Of a stretch of 64,000 bases of DNA, positions 1 through 8,317 are shown piece by piece. Source of the stretch: Alphaproteobacteria bacterium (lineage in GTDB: Bacteria > Pseudomonadota > Alphaproteobacteria > Rhizobiales > Xanthobacteraceae); NCBI GenBank assembly GCA_037200445.1, contig JBBCGH010000001.1:4399162-4463161 (forward strand). The letters run 5' to 3'. Below the pieces are notes generated by a model, which saw only the letters and a program-made list of their open reading frames with translations, had not been told where the DNA came from and searched no databases. A program made the position numbers and the translations under genes. The stretch's first letter is position 1, and the number at the start of each line of letters is the position of its first letter.

Positions 1-927
1 CGTCCCGAGCACAAGCAACGTGTACCTCACGCTCGCGGGCGCATCGCGCCACCACGCGAGTGCAACGATGATCGCCGCCATCGCTCCGGTGAGCGCCTGC
101 GTCGCGTAGGCGGTCGCGACGTCGGCGCCCAGATTGCGCGCCAGTACGAACACCGAAATCGTGCGGTGCCACACACCCGTGCCGTGCTCGATCGCGAGTC
201 GGCGCAAATCGTCGGCGTGATGCAGATAGTCGCTCCATACGCCGGGCCCCACCAGCGTGACGCTAAGCGCGATCAGCAGGACGGCCGTGACACTGGCACA
301 GCCAAGCGCGCGCCATTGCCGACCCGCGACCAGCGCGACCGGAATGAGCAAGCCGAGGTGCGGCTTGTAGATCAGCAAACCGAAGAGAGCCCCCGCGATA
401 GCCGGGCGCCGTTCGAGCAGGCACAGGCCGCCGCCGAGCAGCGCGGCGGTCCAACAGCCGTTCTGTCCACTGTAGGCATTCACGAACACCGCGGGCGTGG
501 CGAGCGCCAGAAGGGCCGCGTCTCGCTTCGGCAGCGCGAGGCAGAGCGCGCGCCAGAAGGCGAGCCAGCTCACCGCGACCCAGGCTGCGAGCCCTGGAAG
601 ATATGGCAGCGCCGCGAGCGGCGCGCTCAGGAGCAGCAGGATCGGCGAGTAGCTGTAATTGTACGCGCCGAGGTCAGGTCCGACGACGCTCACCTGAAAC
701 GCGTGGTAGGCGGGCCAGTCATATACGTCCGCGGCGCGGCCGCTCCACGCCAGGTGCGCACCGGACCAGAAATTCACGAAGTCGTCGCCAAGCGGACGGC
801 CCGCGGCCGTCAACGTCCGGCCGGTGTCGCGCAGGATGTCGTACCAATAGAAGATGCCCGTCGCGATCGCCCAAATGCTGGCGATCGTCCTGATCCGGCC
901 TTCGTCGGCGAGCCCCCCGGCGGTCAT
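1..927 (-). CDS. GT87/DUF2029-type membrane glycosyltransferase, 3' end missing
   Basis: The reverse strand stays open from an ATG at 927 to the window edge, giving about 309 residues without a stop. The product is polytopic and hydrophobic. It carries FVNFWSGAHLA near the N-terminus, then YSYSPI, NAYSGQNG and YKPHLG, a motif order typical of GT87 (DUF2029) integral-membrane glycosyltransferases. These use polyprenyl-phosphate sugars as donors to modify lipids or glycans on the outer face of the inner membrane. The start is uncertain: there is no clear ribosome-binding site, and an in-frame GTG lies two codons upstream at 933. The gene is divergent from the GntR gene. The acceptor and sugar cannot be inferred. 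The forward ORF over the same bases is a GC-rich antisense shadow. Confidence 0.75.
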   Translation of the reverse strand, partial: MTAGGLADEGRIRTIASIWAIATGIFYWYDILRDTGRTLTAAGRPLGDDFVNFWSGAHLAWSGRAADVYDWPAYHAFQVSVVGPDLGAYNYSYSPILLLLSAPLAALPYLPGLAAWVAVSWLAFWRALCLALPKRDAALLALATPAVFVNAYSGQNGCWTAALLGGGLCLLERRPAIAGALFGLLIYKPHLGLLIPVALVAGRQWRALGCASVTAVLLIALSVTLVGPGVWSDYLHHADDLRRLAIEHGTGVWHRTISVFVLARNLGADVATAYATQALTGAMAAIIVALAWWRDAPASVRYTLLVLGT

Positions 928-1101
928 GTCCACGCCGTAGCAGCCGCGCCGATAGCGCAAGCCTAATGCACCGGTGGAATCCGATTCAGGGTTACCGGCC
1001 CGTGAGGATAGATCCCTCAACTCTCCCGATGCCGATGCCAAGAGAAATATTATTAAAAATCAAATAGATACAAGAACAGGCCACGCGTCCCGAGGCTTTC
1101 C

Positions 1102-1135
1102 TTGACACATCTGAATTCTGAATTCAGAATTCAGA
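1102..1135 (+). promoter_or_regulatory. Promoter with 26-bp palindromic operator abutting the GntR start
   Basis: A perfect TTGACA (1102-1107) is followed after 17 bp by CAGAAT (1125-1130), a reasonable -35/-10 pair. It would start transcription at about 1136-1138, on the ATG itself. Bases 1110-1135 form a perfect 26-bp palindrome holding three GAATTC hexamers at 7-bp spacing (1113, 1120, 1127). It covers the spacer and the -10 box and ends one base before the ATG. No Shine-Dalgarno is present. The layout suggests an autoregulated leaderless transcript. This is inference from sequence only. Confidence 0.6.
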
Positions 1136-1822
1136 ATGTCCTTCGATCCGGTCGCCGCCCCCAGCGCGCTCATCGATCAGGTCCACGATCGCCTCGTGAA
1201 CGCCATCGCGGACGGCACGCTGCCGCCGGGACAGCGTCTCACTCAGGAAGAAATCGCGGTGCGGCTCGGTGTGTCGCGCCAGCCGGTGAGTCATGCACTC
1301 CAGGTCCTGCGTCGCCGCGGGCTCGTTGAGGAAAGCGGCAAGCGCGGACTGATCGTCGCGCCGCTCGATGCGCAACGGATGCGCGACCTCTATCAAGTGC
1401 GCGCCGTGCTGGAGGCGCTGGCCGCCTCCCTCGCCGCGGCGCGCGTGCAGGCTGGTGCGATTTCGCGGCGCGAGATCGACGAAGGAACCGCTATCGTTGC
1501 GCACGGTGTGGAGCTCGCCGAGGCTGGAGCAGTTCACGACCTGATCGACGCCGACGTCTCGTTTCATTCCTACGTGCATCGCATGTCAGGAAACAGCGCG
1601 ATCGTCGAAACCGTTTCAGAACAATGGCCCCACTTCCGCCGATCGATGGGCGCCGTCTATTCGACGCGCATCGGCGACCGTATCTGGGCCGAGCATCGCG
1701 ACATCCTCTCAGGCATTGTCGGCGGCGACGCGAATGCCGCTGCGGACGCGGCGCGCCGCCACATCGAGCTCGCCACCGAAGAAGCCGTGCGGCGGCTCGC
1801 GGCCGACAAACAGACTTCGTGA
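1136..1822 (+). CDS. GntR-family regulator, FadR/FCD subfamily
   Basis: 228-residue transcription factor. The N-terminal ~70 residues form a GntR winged helix (DGTLPPGQRLTQEEIAVRLG, then SRQPVSHALQVLRRRGLVEE). The rest is helical and matches the FCD effector domain (MRDLYQVRAVLEALAAS, later RHIELATEEAVRRLAA). Members of this subfamily are usually repressors released by small organic acids. The ATG at 1136 is chosen because the helix-turn-helix begins soon after it. It has no ribosome-binding site and directly abuts the palindrome, which fits leaderless translation. A dioxygenase gene follows 56 bp downstream on the same strand and is the likely target. The effector is unknown. Confidence 0.9.
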   Translation: MSFDPVAAPSALIDQVHDRLVNAIADGTLPPGQRLTQEEIAVRLGVSRQPVSHALQVLRRRGLVEESGKRGLIVAPLDAQRMRDLYQVRAVLEALAASLAAARVQAGAISRREIDEGTAIVAHGVELAEAGAVHDLIDADVSFHSYVHRMSGNSAIVETVSEQWPHFRRSMGAVYSTRIGDRIWAEHRDILSGIVGGDANAAADAARRHIELATEEAVRRLAADKQTS

Positions 1823-1878
1823 CCAACCGGGCGACAACAGCGGAACGCGGGCGCCCGCAGAGAACCAGGGAGAGAATA

Positions 1879-2697
1879 ATGAAATTGAATTCCGACCAGC
1901 TCCGCCAGTTCGACGAGCAAGGCTACTGCTTCTTCCCGAACTGTTTCGCCGAGGAAGAGATCGCGCTGATGCGCTCCGGCGCGGATGAGATCCTCAACAC
2001 GCACCGTGAAGAGGTCTGGCGCGAGAAATCAGGTGCGCCGCGCACCGCCTTTGCGGCCCACAAATACAACGAGGTGTTCCGCCTGCTCGCGCATCACCCG
2101 CGCCTGGTCGAGCCGCTGCAGCAGGTGTTCGGCGAGAGCGTGTACGTTCATCAATTCAAGCTCAACGCCAAGGCCGCCTTCGAGGGCGACGTGTGGCAGT
2201 GGCACCAGGACTACGGCACCTGGGCGCGCGATGACGGCATGCCCGAGCCGCGCGCGATGAACATCGCGGTATTCCTGGACGAGGTTTTCCCGTTCAACGG
2301 CGCCTTGATGCTGGTGCCGCGCAGCCACAAGCACGGGACGCTCGCCGCCGGCCACGATCTGGAGACCACGTCATACCCGCTCTGGACCCTCGACCAGGAG
2401 AGCGTGACGCGGCTTTGCCGCGAAGCCGAGCGGCCGGGCGAGCCCGGCATCGTCGCGCCGACCGGCAAGCCCGGCTCGGTGCTGATGTTCCACGGCAACC
2501 TGGTGCATGCCTCGGCACCAAACATCACCCCCTACCCGCGCAAGATCATCTACCTCACGCTCTGCGCGGTCTCGAACCACATCACCAAGTTCAACCGGCC
2601 CGAATTCATCGCGCACCGCGACTTCACGCCGATCGCGCCGGTGAACGACAATGCTCTGATCGACTACGCCCGCGCGCACCGCATCGCGGCGGAATAG
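1879..2697 (+). CDS. Phytanoyl-CoA dioxygenase (PhyH) family oxygenase
   Basis: 272-residue cytosolic protein with the layout of Fe(II)/2-oxoglutarate oxygenases of the PhyH family. The iron-binding triad is visible as H109-x-D111 in WHQDYGTW and H210 in LVHASAPN. R221 (YPRKIIY) is placed to bind 2-oxoglutarate. The ATG at 1879 is chosen over longer in-frame starts because it follows AGGGAGAG and gives the usual N-terminus (QLRQFDEQGYCFFPN). The longer reading would extend into the GntR gene. The substrate is not deducible; relatives hydroxylate acyl-CoAs, amino acids or small metabolites. It probably forms a transcription unit with the GntR regulator upstream. Confidence 0.9.
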   Translation: MKLNSDQLRQFDEQGYCFFPNCFAEEEIALMRSGADEILNTHREEVWREKSGAPRTAFAAHKYNEVFRLLAHHPRLVEPLQQVFGESVYVHQFKLNAKAAFEGDVWQWHQDYGTWARDDGMPEPRAMNIAVFLDEVFPFNGALMLVPRSHKHGTLAAGHDLETTSYPLWTLDQESVTRLCREAERPGEPGIVAPTGKPGSVLMFHGNLVHASAPNITPYPRKIIYLTLCAVSNHITKFNRPEFIAHRDFTPIAPVNDNALIDYARAHRIAAE

Positions 2698-2701
2698 CTA
2701 A

Positions 2702-2772
2702 GGCGTGATCCCGAAAAGGTCTGTCCCGGACTTGATCCGGGATGGAGACCGGTTTTCGGAAAAGATCACGCC
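2702..2772 (+). repeat. Dispersed palindromic repeat, long form (copy 1)
   Basis: An imperfect palindrome bounded by GGCGTGATC and GATCACGCC, with inner CCGAAAA and GGTTTTCGG blocks and a nested CCCGGA/TCCGGG hairpin. It is related to the copies at 27974, 36758 and 54275, whose ends read GAGCATGATC/GATCATGCTC. The changed ends still pair. It lies between two convergent genes, and the cupin reading frame runs into it. Confidence 0.85.
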
Positions 2773-3215
2773 CAAAGGCCTCTACTCCACGAACACCGCG
2801 CGCGCTGGCCGTCATCGACCAGCACGAACTCGGCGAACACGAGCTTGTCGGTCTGGCTCGCATTCGCATGCGAATGAACCGTGCCCGGCGGGATCAGCAG
2901 CGTATCGCCGGGCTTGAGCATGAGCGGCTGTTTGCCGTCCTCCTGCACCAGCATCGAGCCTTCGATGATCAGAAAGACGATCTGGGACGTGTGATAGTGC
3001 TTCCGGATGCGCGCCCCCGGCTGATAGGTGGTGCGCGTGACGATCTCCTGCTTCCACGGCACGCCCGGCACCGTTGTCTTGACCAGAATTTCCGGCGTGA
3101 TGCCCGGAATGTCCGCGCGCTGCGGCAGGGGATTGGCCTTGTCCTGCGCGGCGGCCGGAACGATGCAGACGATGCCCGCCGCAATGGCGGTCGCGAAGCG
3201 GAACGCTCGGGTCAT
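2766..3215 (-). CDS. Secreted cupin-domain protein, apparent 3' frameshift
   Basis: 149-residue product starting at ATG 3215, preceded by GAGG at 7-nt spacing. It begins with a Sec signal peptide (FRFATAIAAGIVCIVPAAAQ). A single small cupin follows, with both metal-binding motifs visible: GARIRKHYHTSQIVFLIIEG and GDTLLIPPGTVHSHAN. It is probably a periplasmic metal-binding beta-barrel of unknown activity. The last residues (RCSWSRGLWA) look wrong. Adding one base after the RAR codons gives RVFVE followed by a TAG at 2783-2785, a plausible natural end. The current frame instead reads into the palindromic repeat and stops inside it. A one-base deletion or a sequencing error is likely. Confidence 0.8.
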   Translation of the reverse strand: MTRAFRFATAIAAGIVCIVPAAAQDKANPLPQRADIPGITPEILVKTTVPGVPWKQEIVTRTTYQPGARIRKHYHTSQIVFLIIEGSMLVQEDGKQPLMLKPGDTLLIPPGTVHSHANASQTDKLVFAEFVLVDDGQRARCSWSRGLWA

Positions 3216-3489
3216 GGGGATCCTCGCAAAGGCTTGCTGAAACGATGCGGCCGGATAGCACCGGCGCTCCGGCCGTTCCAAGCCCGCCAGTTCTGAATAC
3301 CTGTAAGGTGCCAAAACCTCAGCGCGTCGGGTGCCACGTCCTGTACTTGCGCGGTGCAAAAATTTCAAAAATTGCGCACGGGGCGGAAGTCCCATTTTCG
3401 TGACCCAGCCGGGTCAAGATCGGACTTGCAAAGGCCGTGCTTTGGAGTTTGATCGAGGTGTGCTGACACCGGGATCAGCCGGGACGTTC

Positions 3490-4119
3490 ATGTACACGCT
3501 CTATTCGATGCAGCGGTCGGGAAACTGCTACAAGGCGCGGCTCGCGCTGGCGCAGCTCAACATCCCCTATGACATCGTCGACATCGATATCCTCAAGGGC
3601 GACGCACGCACGCCGGATTTCCTCGCGATGAATCCAAGCGGTCGCGTGCCGGTGCTCGAAGTGGCGCCCGGGCGCCACATCTCCGAGTCGAACGCCATCC
3701 TCTGGTACATCGCGGGCGGCACGCCGCTCGCGCCCGACGACCGCATCGATCGCACGACTGCGCTGCAATGGATGTTCTTCGAGCAGAACAGCCTCGAGCC
3801 CTATCTCGGCGCGGCGTTCTTCTGGCTCACGCTGGTCAAGGGCGGGCGCGAGCTGCAACTGCACGCGCTGGAAGACTGGATGGAGAAAGGCTACCAGGCC
3901 TTCGGCGTGATGGAGAAGCATCTCGCGGCAAACGACTTTTTCGCCGCCGGTCATTACACCATCGCGGACATTGCGCTTTACGGCTACACGCACGTGGCGC
4001 ACGAGTGCGACTTCGCGCTCGACGCGTTCCCGGCGATCCGCGCCTGGCTCAACCGCGTCGTCGATCAAGCCGGCCATGTGCCGATGGACTGGCACCCGGC
4101 CGCGGAGGCAGCGCAGTAG
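3490..4119 (+). CDS. Glutathione S-transferase family protein
   Basis: 209-residue cytosolic protein with a thioredoxin-like N-terminal domain (MYTLYSMQRSGNCYKARLAL, then NPSGRVPVLE and ESNAILWYIA, the glutathione gamma-glutamyl binding segment). The C-terminal half is the usual all-helical domain with YTIADIALYGYTH. Such enzymes conjugate or reduce small molecules using glutathione. The ATG at 3490 starts exactly at the first beta-strand; upstream in-frame codons would add a non-homologous extension. Its ribosome-binding site is weak (GGGA). It is a single-gene unit between the cupin and the multicopper oxidase leader. The substrate is unknown. Confidence 0.9.
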   Translation: MYTLYSMQRSGNCYKARLALAQLNIPYDIVDIDILKGDARTPDFLAMNPSGRVPVLEVAPGRHISESNAILWYIAGGTPLAPDDRIDRTTALQWMFFEQNSLEPYLGAAFFWLTLVKGGRELQLHALEDWMEKGYQAFGVMEKHLAANDFFAAGHYTIADIALYGYTHVAHECDFALDAFPAIRAWLNRVVDQAGHVPMDWHPAAEAAQ

Positions 4120-4630
4120 CGCGATCGAAACGCTTCCGCTGCGGCAGATGAGGTACCGCGCGATGCGTTAATCGTCGAAGGGAACTCACGGGCAAATGCA
4201 ATGCGAATAGTTAGCATCTGCAGAATCGCAGAAATTCCCGCTCGCATGAATTAATTTTCAAACCTTCACCCTGCGTCACGCGCGCCGCGTCTTACGCGTT
4301 GCGCGAAGCACGAAGCGGTCAATTGATTCCATTTCGCTTTGATGGACTGGATGTCGCAGTCCTCACGCGCGCAGCCTAAGGTGGTCGGCAACCATCGCGA
4401 GAGGTTGCGATTCACGCATGGCCGCTGCGCTTCCACACTACGAAAGTAGACTGCACCTTACGTTGCATTCAAAAATTTCCTGTGTTCTACTTTTGGCTGT
4501 TCGAGTGAATCGTCTGCCAACAAGACGGCGCTCACACGCTCGCTGCAGCGATCGCTGTCCCGCCGTCGCGATCCAACCCCGGGAGGAGCTGCTTCTCCCA
4601 GCACGTCAACAACGACCAAAGGGGGGCCCC
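4120..4630. other. Long gene-free stretch before the multicopper oxidase gene
   Basis: About 510 bases without a convincing gene. The only structure seen is a weak stem-loop at 4388-4408 (GCAACC/GGTTGC around a 9-nt loop). An ATG at 4418 is in frame with the downstream oxidase, but its first 71 codons encode an arginine-rich, non-signal-like sequence. I take this region as leader and promoter. No copper-responsive operator could be recognised. Confidence 0.4.
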
Positions 4631-6928
4631 TTGTACATTTCCAGCAAAGCATCACCTGCGCGTCAACGCGAAGCGCAGAAGGCGCGGGACAATCGCGCCG
4701 AGATCGTGAAGGCGCTTTCGCACGGCCAGATCACCAAGCGCGATCTGTTCAAGTGGGGCATTTACACGTCGACCGGCGCGCTGGCGTTGACGAACGGGCT
4801 GAGCCCGTTCGCGCGCTCAGCCTTTGCGGATGTGCCGACCGGCACGCCGCGCAGCCCGCTCGGCACCGCGACCAAGTTCAGCCAGCCGATGCCGCGCCTT
4901 GCGCTGCAGACGCCCTCTCCGCTCACCAAGGATCCGGCGACCGGCAATGCGGTGTTTCCGGCCGCGCTGGGCGAGCGCCCCGCGAAGCGGCTGTCGTATC
5001 ACACCGACTTCACCGACTTTAACACCACCCATCCCGGCTATCCCAACAACAACAATCCGTTCCGCAATCCGCTGTCGGGTCGCGGCCCGTTCGAGGGCCG
5101 GCCGCCCGGCGAGGTGTTCGCACATCAGCGCTGGGATGAGTTCTTCCCGCAGGTCGGCTACGTGATGTCGTGGGGTCAAATCCAGGCGGGCACCAAATTC
5201 CATCCGAACTTCCCGGCGACGCAGAATCCAAACAGCGTATGGACCTACGGACCCGGCCGCTTCGTGCAGGGCAAGCTGCCGCCGTTCCTGATCAAGGGCC
5301 GCTACGGCCAGCCGATCCTGACCCGCATCTACAACAACACGCCGCTCGACCGCACCCAGAACGAGGGCTTCGGCCGCAACGAGAGCCAACTGCATCATCA
5401 CAACGCGCACAACGGCGCGGAATCCGATGGCGCCGCCAACGTGCATCACTTCCCCGGCACGTTCTACGACTACCGCTGGAGCACGACGCTGGCGCGACGC
5501 GACAAGATCAACACCGGCGCGACCGAGCCGCGCGCCTCAGGCCCGAACGGAAACGGCGGCCTCAATCTCGTGGCCGGCGACTTCCGCGAATTGCAGGGCA
5601 CGCTCTGGGCGCACGACCACCGCTTCTTCTTCACGGCCGAGAACGTTTACAAGGGCAATGTCGGCATGGTGAACTATTACTCGGGCCCGGACCGCGGCAA
5701 CGAGGAACTCGTCGACGGCGTCAACCTGCGCCTGCCGAGCGGCAAGCTGCTCGACTACGGCAATGTCGACTTCGACGTGAACCTGATCGTATCGGACTCG
5801 GCGTTCCGCCAGGACGGGCAGCTGTTCTTCGACACGTTCACCACCGACGGCTTCCTCGGCGACGTTCCGCTGGTCAACTTCGCCTATGCACCGACCCTGA
5901 ACGTGCTGCCGCGCAAGTATCGCTTCCGCATCCTGAATGCGTGCATGTCACGCTTCCTGCAGCTTTGCATCTCCAGCCCGAGCAACACGCAGGTGCCGTT
6001 CAAGTTCATCTGCAACGACGGCAACTTCGTGGTGAACCCGATCACGCTGTCGCAACTCGATCACCAGGGTATCGCGGAGCGCTACGACATCATCGTCGAC
6101 TTCTCGGCCTTCCCGATCGGCTCCAGCCTCAAGCTCGTCAATCTGCTGACGATGCGCGACGACGGCCGCGGCCCGAAGGATACGCTGTCGCTCGCCCAGG
6201 CGCTGGCCGGCACTCCGGACGATCCGGTGGTCGGACCGGTGCTGGAGTTCAAGGTTTCGTCGTCGGTGCCGAGCGTCGACGTGCCCGGCGTCACCCTCTT
6301 TTCGACCTCACCGGACAACAGCCAGGTGCCGGCGACGCTGACCCAGCAGATCCCGGTCGTGACGCCGGTGCGCACGCGGCTGGTCGAGTTCGGCCGTGCC
6401 GGCAACGGCGACTCGCGCCAGCCGAACGGCCAGTGCATCCCGGATTGCCCGGAGAACATGCCGTTCCCGTGGACCATCAAGGTCAACGGGCAGGAAGCGC
6501 ACTCGATGAATGCCAACCGCATTTCCGAGCTGATCCCGCAGCCGGGCCAGATCGAGCACTGGACTTACGTCAACGGCGGCGGCGGCTGGGATCATCCGAT
6601 CCACCTCCACTTCGAGGAGGGGGTGACGATGAACCGCGGCAACAATCCGATCCCAAACACCGAACTGCTCGTGCGCAAGGACGTGTGGCGGCTGCGCGCC
6701 TCGGGCAGCGTCACGTTCCAGGTGCAGTTCGGCGAATACGGCGGCTCCTACGTGAACCACTGCCACAACACGGTGCACGAGGACTTCGCGATGCTGATGC
6801 GCATCCAGCTGCTCACCGGCGTCGCCGGCTCGCCGCAGACCGCGGTCACGCCGACGCCGAACCCCTCGCCCGACGGCGTGACCTTCACCACACCCGAAAT
6901 CCTCCCCGAAGGGGACCCGCGAAGCTAG
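4631..6928 (+). CDS. Multicopper oxidase with Tat-like signal
   Basis: 765-residue exported oxidase that would couple one-electron oxidation of a substrate to reduction of O2 to water. All four copper motifs are visible: LHHHNAHNGAESDG, LWAHDH, HPIHLHF and HCHNTVHEDFAM, including the type-1 Cys and axial Met, an arrangement like CotA/bilirubin oxidase. The N-terminus has KRDLFKWG followed by a hydrophobic stretch ending ARSAFA, a KR variant of a Tat signal. A TTG at 4631 is preferred as start because AAAGGGGGG precedes it and the Tat-like region follows at normal distance; the alternative ATG is at 4418. It heads a unit with a small secreted protein and a Sco-cytochrome c fusion. The substrate (Cu(I), Mn(II) or an organic) is unknown. 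Confidence 0.88.
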   Translation: MYISSKASPARQREAQKARDNRAEIVKALSHGQITKRDLFKWGIYTSTGALALTNGLSPFARSAFADVPTGTPRSPLGTATKFSQPMPRLALQTPSPLTKDPATGNAVFPAALGERPAKRLSYHTDFTDFNTTHPGYPNNNNPFRNPLSGRGPFEGRPPGEVFAHQRWDEFFPQVGYVMSWGQIQAGTKFHPNFPATQNPNSVWTYGPGRFVQGKLPPFLIKGRYGQPILTRIYNNTPLDRTQNEGFGRNESQLHHHNAHNGAESDGAANVHHFPGTFYDYRWSTTLARRDKINTGATEPRASGPNGNGGLNLVAGDFRELQGTLWAHDHRFFFTAENVYKGNVGMVNYYSGPDRGNEELVDGVNLRLPSGKLLDYGNVDFDVNLIVSDSAFRQDGQLFFDTFTTDGFLGDVPLVNFAYAPTLNVLPRKYRFRILNACMSRFLQLCISSPSNTQVPFKFICNDGNFVVNPITLSQLDHQGIAERYDIIVDFSAFPIGSSLKLVNLLTMRDDGRGPKDTLSLAQALAGTPDDPVVGPVLEFKVSSSVPSVDVPGVTLFSTSPDNSQVPATLTQQIPVVTPVRTRLVEFGRAGNGDSRQPNGQCIPDCPENMPFPWTIKVNGQEAHSMNANRISELIPQPGQIEHWTYVNGGGGWDHPIHLHFEEGVTMNRGNNPIPNTELLVRKDVWRLRASGSVTFQVQFGEYGGSYVNHCHNTVHEDFAMLMRIQLLTGVAGSPQTAVTPTPNPSPDGVTFTTPEILPEGDPRS

Positions 6929-6958
6929 ATCGCGCGTTGACAACGGATGGAGAGAACA

Positions 6959-7270
6959 ATGAAACGCACACTCCAGGTCTCGATCGCTCTCGCAGCGGTT
7001 ACGGTTGCCGGCACTGCGGCCTCGGCCCAAACCCCGACCAGCACGGCATCGTCATCCTCGGCCGGTGTGCTGTCGAGCTCGACTTCCACAGCGACAGCCG
7101 CGAAGCGGAAGCCGACTTCGGCGACACCCGACATGATCAACGAAGCGATCCAGCGTTCCGAGGCGCGCGCCGCCAAGGAAACCGCCACCGGCAAGCCGCA
7201 GCAGTGGGGCAGCGAGGAACCGTTCGCCTATAACCCGGCGGTGAAACGCTTCGACGCCACCAGGCAATAG
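6959..7270 (+). CDS. Small secreted Ser/Thr/Ala-rich protein
   Basis: 103-residue product. A Sec signal peptide (KRTLQVSIALAAVTVAGTAASAQ) is followed by a low-complexity Thr/Ser/Ala segment and a more conserved-looking end (DMINEAIQRSEARAAKE, then GSEEPFAYNPAVKRFDA). The ATG at 6959 is preferred over one at 6947 because GGAGAG lies between them at good spacing. It is in line with the multicopper oxidase (30-nt gap) and the Sco-cytochrome c gene (53-nt gap), so it is probably an accessory periplasmic factor of that module. It has no Cys, His or Met cluster for copper. I do not recognise the family. Confidence 0.75.
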   Translation: MKRTLQVSIALAAVTVAGTAASAQTPTSTASSSSAGVLSSSTSTATAAKRKPTSATPDMINEAIQRSEARAAKETATGKPQQWGSEEPFAYNPAVKRFDATRQ

Positions 7271-7323
7271 AGCGCACCGGCGGTGCGCCTACGGGCGCGC
7301 CGCCCGGATTCGGGAGAACATCG

Positions 7324-8277
7324 ATGAAACGATGGACGCTGGCCGCGCTCGCGGCAACGGTGTTGCTTGCGCCGGCTCCCGGCGAGGCGCAGACGCGCCG
7401 CGGGCCTGAATATTTCACCAACCTGCCGGTCGTGGACCAGGATGGGCGGCAGCTCAAATTCTACGACGATCTGATCAAGGACAAGATCGTCGTCGTCATG
7501 TTCATCTATACCAGCTGCACCGACATCTGCCCGATCACCACCGCGCGCATGACGCAGATCGAGGACCAGCTCGGCGACGTACTCGGGCGCGACATCTTCA
7601 TCGTCTCGATGACGGTCGACCCGGAACACGACACGCCGGAGAAGCTGAAGGCCTATTCGAAAGCCTTCGGCACGGGGCCCGGCTGGACCTTCGTGACCGG
7701 CAAGCCGGAAGACATCCGCGCCATCAACAGCCGGCTCGGTGAGCGCAGCAAGGTGTTGAGCGATCACCGCAACGAGATCGTGCTCGGCAATGACGCGACC
7801 GGCGAATGGCAGCGCGACAACGTGATGGGCGACCTCAAGCGCGTGTCGCTGTCGATCCGCGAGATGGATCCCAAATATCGCGATCGGGTGCGCCAGGTCC
7901 GCGCCAATCCGGCGATGAACACCGGCATGGCGATGAGCACGCAGCCTGGGCAGGCGATGTTCAAGAAGCTGTGCACCGGCTGCCATACCATCGGCGTCGG
8001 CGACCGCATCGGACCCGACCTGCGCGGCGTCACCGAGCGGCGCGACCGCGCCTGGCTCACGAGCTATCTGCGCAATCCGCCCGGCATGGCGGCGCGCGAT
8101 CCGGTCGCGCGCGCGCTTGCCGAGAAATACCGGCCGGCCCTGATGCCGAACATGGCGCTGTCCGAGCACGATGCCGCCGACCTGATCAGCTACCTGCAGG
8201 AAGAAAACGCGAAGCTCACCGAAACGGTGCTGCCCGCATCGGCCGCGAGCCATCAGCACGATCATCACAAGCATTGA
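7324..8277 (+). CDS. SCO1/SenC domain fused to c-type cytochrome
   Basis: 317-residue periplasmic protein with signal peptide. Residues ~28-185 form a Sco/SenC thioredoxin-like domain with the copper or redox pair in TSC65TDIC69, the VDPEHDTPE motif and a downstream His (LSDHRNEIVLGND). Residues ~200-300 form a cytochrome c with the haem site CTGCH near residue 217 and probable axial Met in LMPNMAL. The C-terminus is His-rich (HQHDHHKH) and could bind copper. Sco proteins insert copper into the CuA site of cytochrome oxidase or act as thiol reductases. The haem domain adds electron-transfer capacity. Being third in the multicopper oxidase unit, it likely matures or exchanges electrons with that enzyme. 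Confidence 0.9.
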   Translation: MKRWTLAALAATVLLAPAPGEAQTRRGPEYFTNLPVVDQDGRQLKFYDDLIKDKIVVVMFIYTSCTDICPITTARMTQIEDQLGDVLGRDIFIVSMTVDPEHDTPEKLKAYSKAFGTGPGWTFVTGKPEDIRAINSRLGERSKVLSDHRNEIVLGNDATGEWQRDNVMGDLKRVSLSIREMDPKYRDRVRQVRANPAMNTGMAMSTQPGQAMFKKLCTGCHTIGVGDRIGPDLRGVTERRDRAWLTSYLRNPPGMAARDPVARALAEKYRPALMPNMALSEHDAADLISYLQEENAKLTETVLPASAASHQHDHHKH

Positions 8278-8292
8278 TCGGAGCAATGCGCG

Positions 8293-8308
8293 TCCCGCGA
8301 GCGCGGGA
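8293..8308. terminator. Short stem-loop between convergent genes
   Basis: TCCCGC and GCGGGA pair around a 4-nt loop in the 40-nt gap between the convergent Sco-cytochrome and Bug genes. There is no U-tract, so termination in either direction is a guess from position. Confidence 0.35.
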
Positions 8309-8317
8309 TCCCGGGTC

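Noticed and set aside
166-966. Forward ORF of 266 codons over the first kilobase
   Set aside because: Its product is Arg/Gln/Glu-rich and patternless. The opposite strand encodes a clean GT87-type membrane protein over the same bases.
1113-1132. Cluster of EcoRI sites as a cloning artefact
   Set aside because: The hexamers are in a perfect larger palindrome placed precisely in a promoter, with natural flanking sequence on both sides.
5170-7233. 687-codon forward ORF
   Set aside because: Arg-rich shadow in another frame of the multicopper oxidase, whose copper motifs are all in the chosen frame.
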